Below are positions 4,889-5,705 of a DNA stretch of 5,705 nucleotides, piece after piece. The DNA comes from UBA8518 sp041659585 (GTDB lineage: Bacteria; Patescibacteriota; Minisyncoccia; Moranbacterales; UBA2206). A program made the position numbers and the translations under genes. The stretch is taken from positions 1 through 5,705 of the forward strand of contig JBAZXY010000093.1 of NCBI GenBank assembly GCA_041659585.1. The letters run 5' to 3'. Every line of letters begins with the position of its first letter. The stretch's first letter is position 1. The notes beneath the pieces are model-generated. The model was not told the DNA's origin and searched no databases. It worked only from the letters and a program-made list of their open reading frames with translations.

Positions 4889-4972
4889 GGGGATATGGTG
4901 AAATTGGTAGACACGCATGCTTCAGGTGCATGTTAGAGTAATCTTGTGAGAGTTCGAGTCTCTCTATCCCCA
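4889..4972 (+). tRNA. tRNA-Leu, anticodon CAG
   Basis: An 84-nt class II tRNA: acceptor GGGGATA/TATCCCC, D arm with GGTGAAATTGGTAGAC, anticodon stem CATGC/GCATG with loop TTCAGGT (anticodon CAG, reading CUG), an extended variable region of about 15 nt with a short AGA/TCT stem, T arm GAGAG-TTCGAGT-CTCTC and discriminator A. CCA is not encoded (CCT follows). No convincing promoter is seen immediately upstream, so it may be read through from cca. Confidence 0.95.
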
Positions 4973-5001
4973 CCTCCTAGTTATTATAAACACTGAATAA
5001 A

Positions 5002-5352
5002 GTGAAAGCAGGATATTTGAGGTGGTTGAAGAAATTGGATACAGAATCCGAAGGAGTATATAGGGAAGTTATTTGTCCATATTTTGAAAATGGGAAATGT
5101 GTGATTTATGCCAAAAGATTTGCCTGTTGCTGGAATTTCCCGCAGACGAAGGGATATTGCTCGCAAAACAAAACTTGCCAGATTATTCAAAATCAAATAG
5201 AAAATAATACGCCGGCATCCAGCGAGGCTTGTGTCCAGTGTCGGAAAGCGTGTTGTGAAAAAATCCTCGTGCCAGTGCAGGTAGAAGTCACAAAAGAATT
5301 TATGGAGAAGTGGATGAATATAGCTTGTGAAGATTGTCGGAAATTTTTTTGA
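5002..5352 (+). CDS. Small cysteine-rich protein, YkgJ-like putative metal or Fe-S binder
   Basis: 116 residues from a GTG start. An in-frame TAA at 4987 rules out a longer form, and no ATG occurs before residue 101. Twelve cysteines: C25, C33, C42, C43, C53, C59, C77, C80, C84, C85, C109, C112. Residues 25-47 contain CPYF, GKCVIYAKR and CCWNFP, resembling the CPFL / CSIYexRPxxC / FP portion of the YkgJ (CxxCxxCC, UPF0153) family, a putative zinc- or iron-chelating group. Residues 77-85 (CVQCRKACC) resemble that family's CxxCxxxCC motif, which normally comes first, so the order here looks swapped. No signal peptide or membrane segment is seen, so a cytoplasmic location is likely. The substrate is unknown. 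It lies 29 nt after tRNA-Leu with no obvious Shine-Dalgarno and is followed by a terminator. The family link is from memory of motifs and is moderate. Confidence 0.72.
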   Translation: MKAGYLRWLKKLDTESEGVYREVICPYFENGKCVIYAKRFACCWNFPQTKGYCSQNKTCQIIQNQIENNTPASSEACVQCRKACCEKILVPVQVEVTKEFMEKWMNIACEDCRKFF

Positions 5353-5371
5353 ATAAAGTTAGTGGAAAAAT

Positions 5372-5410
5372 AAAAAAGCCAAGTAACCTCTCGTGATTAC
5401 TGGCTTTTTT
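5372..5410. terminator. Bidirectional terminator between convergent genes
   Basis: GCCA (5378-5381) pairs with TGGC (5401-5404) and GTAA (5383-5386) with TTAC (5397-5400), with a bulged A at 5382 and a 10-nt loop. Six A precede and six T follow, so both strands carry a U-tract. It serves the cysteine-rich gene on the + strand and rarA on the minus strand, whose stops lie about 20 nt away on each side. Confidence 0.87.
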
Positions 5411-5428
5411 ATTAAGCAGGAATGTTTT

Positions 5429-5705
5429 TTATAAATATTTCTTGGTTCCAATTTCGTCCGGCAAATAGGTTTGCTCGGTGCTGTCTTCCATGGGGGTATA
5501 TTTGTAGCCCTTGCCATAGTCCAAAGCTTTCATTAATTTCGTCGGAGCGTTGCGCAGGTGGAGGGGCACCGGCAAGTTGCCGAATTTTTCCACGTCTTGC
5601 TTGGCCTGGTTATAGGCGCTGTAGGCGGTGATGTCCTTTTTGGATTTAGCCAGATAGATGACGCAGTGGGCCAAGTGAACATTGCATTCCGGATAACCGA
5701 GTTTG
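5429..5705 (-). CDS. rarA: Replication-associated recombination ATPase RarA (MgsA), C-terminal fragment
   Basis: The last 91 residues are visible; the gene continues past the right edge and the frame is open to the window end. RarA is a clamp-loader-like AAA+ ATPase (WRNIP1/Mgs1 relatives) that acts at stalled replication forks and binds SSB. The AAA+ core is outside the window. The visible part is the conserved C-terminal tetramerisation region: LGYPECNVHLAHCVIYLA, KFGNLPVPLHLRNAPTKLMK, YGKGYKYTP and TYLPDEI, all typical of the family. A TTG codon at 5672-5674 is internal, not a start. The stop TAA is at 5429-5431 and is followed by the shared terminator. Identification is confident despite the truncation. 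Confidence 0.93.
   Translation of the reverse strand, partial: KLGYPECNVHLAHCVIYLAKSKKDITAYSAYNQAKQDVEKFGNLPVPLHLRNAPTKLMKALDYGKGYKYTPMEDSTEQTYLPDEIGTKKYL

Noticed and set aside
5422..5631. A 69-codon + strand frame opposite rarA
   Set aside because: It is antisense to clearly conserved RarA C-terminal sequence and has no recognisable content of its own.

Overview
The window is bacterial chromosome of moderate-to-low GC. It contains the C-terminal two thirds of a DNA gyrase A gene, a long gene-poor AT-rich segment, three tRNA genes around a CCA-adding enzyme gene, a small cysteine-rich protein and the 3' end of a rarA-type ATPase gene. All three tRNAs lack an encoded CCA, and no clear Shine-Dalgarno sequence precedes the two complete protein genes. 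TGA, TAA and TAG all act as stops, so a recoded TGA is unlikely. Protein style, compactness and a small GCCTACC/GGTAGGC palindrome remind me of Patescibacteria (CPR, Parcubacteria-like), but that assignment is inference from memory. No marker in the window settles it.

Layout. 1-1704: gyrA, open at the left edge, closed by a strong bidirectional hairpin terminator. 1722-2041: no convincing protein gene, but the minus strand carries a perfect consensus promoter (TTGACA, 17-bp spacer, TATAAT) reading leftward into the same terminator, which defines a candidate noncoding RNA of about 285 nt. 2085-2888: nine copies of the 16-bp palindrome TGTTCCACGTGGAACA or close variants, matching the ParB-binding centromere site parS. 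Six are exact, one differs at the last base, one differs at two bases, and one is split exactly at its centre by a 21-bp hairpin-forming insert. 2929-3307: two consensus-like promoters, then tRNA-Ala(GGC) and tRNA-Arg(CCT). 3321-4778: the tRNA nucleotidyltransferase (cca), starting 13 nt after the tRNA-Arg end. 4785-4972: an 18-nt exact copy of the 5' part of tRNA-Leu, a GC-rich hairpin, then the complete tRNA-Leu(CAG). 5002-5352: a 116-residue protein with 12 cysteines resembling the YkgJ metal-binding family. 5372-5410: a bidirectional terminator shared with the convergent rarA, whose 3' end runs off the right edge.

How it fits together. The parS array next to gyrA, the strong G-over-C bias of the + strand in the array, and a few DnaA-box-like sites suggest a chromosome segregation centromere, possibly near the replication origin. 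No parA, parB or dnaA is visible here to prove it. The tRNA block makes functional sense with cca: tRNAs without encoded CCA need that enzyme, and its mRNA probably emerges when the 3' end of tRNA-Arg is processed. The most unusual items are the density of the parS array, the centrally split parS copy, the unidentified minus-strand RNA and the duplicated tRNA-Leu fragment.
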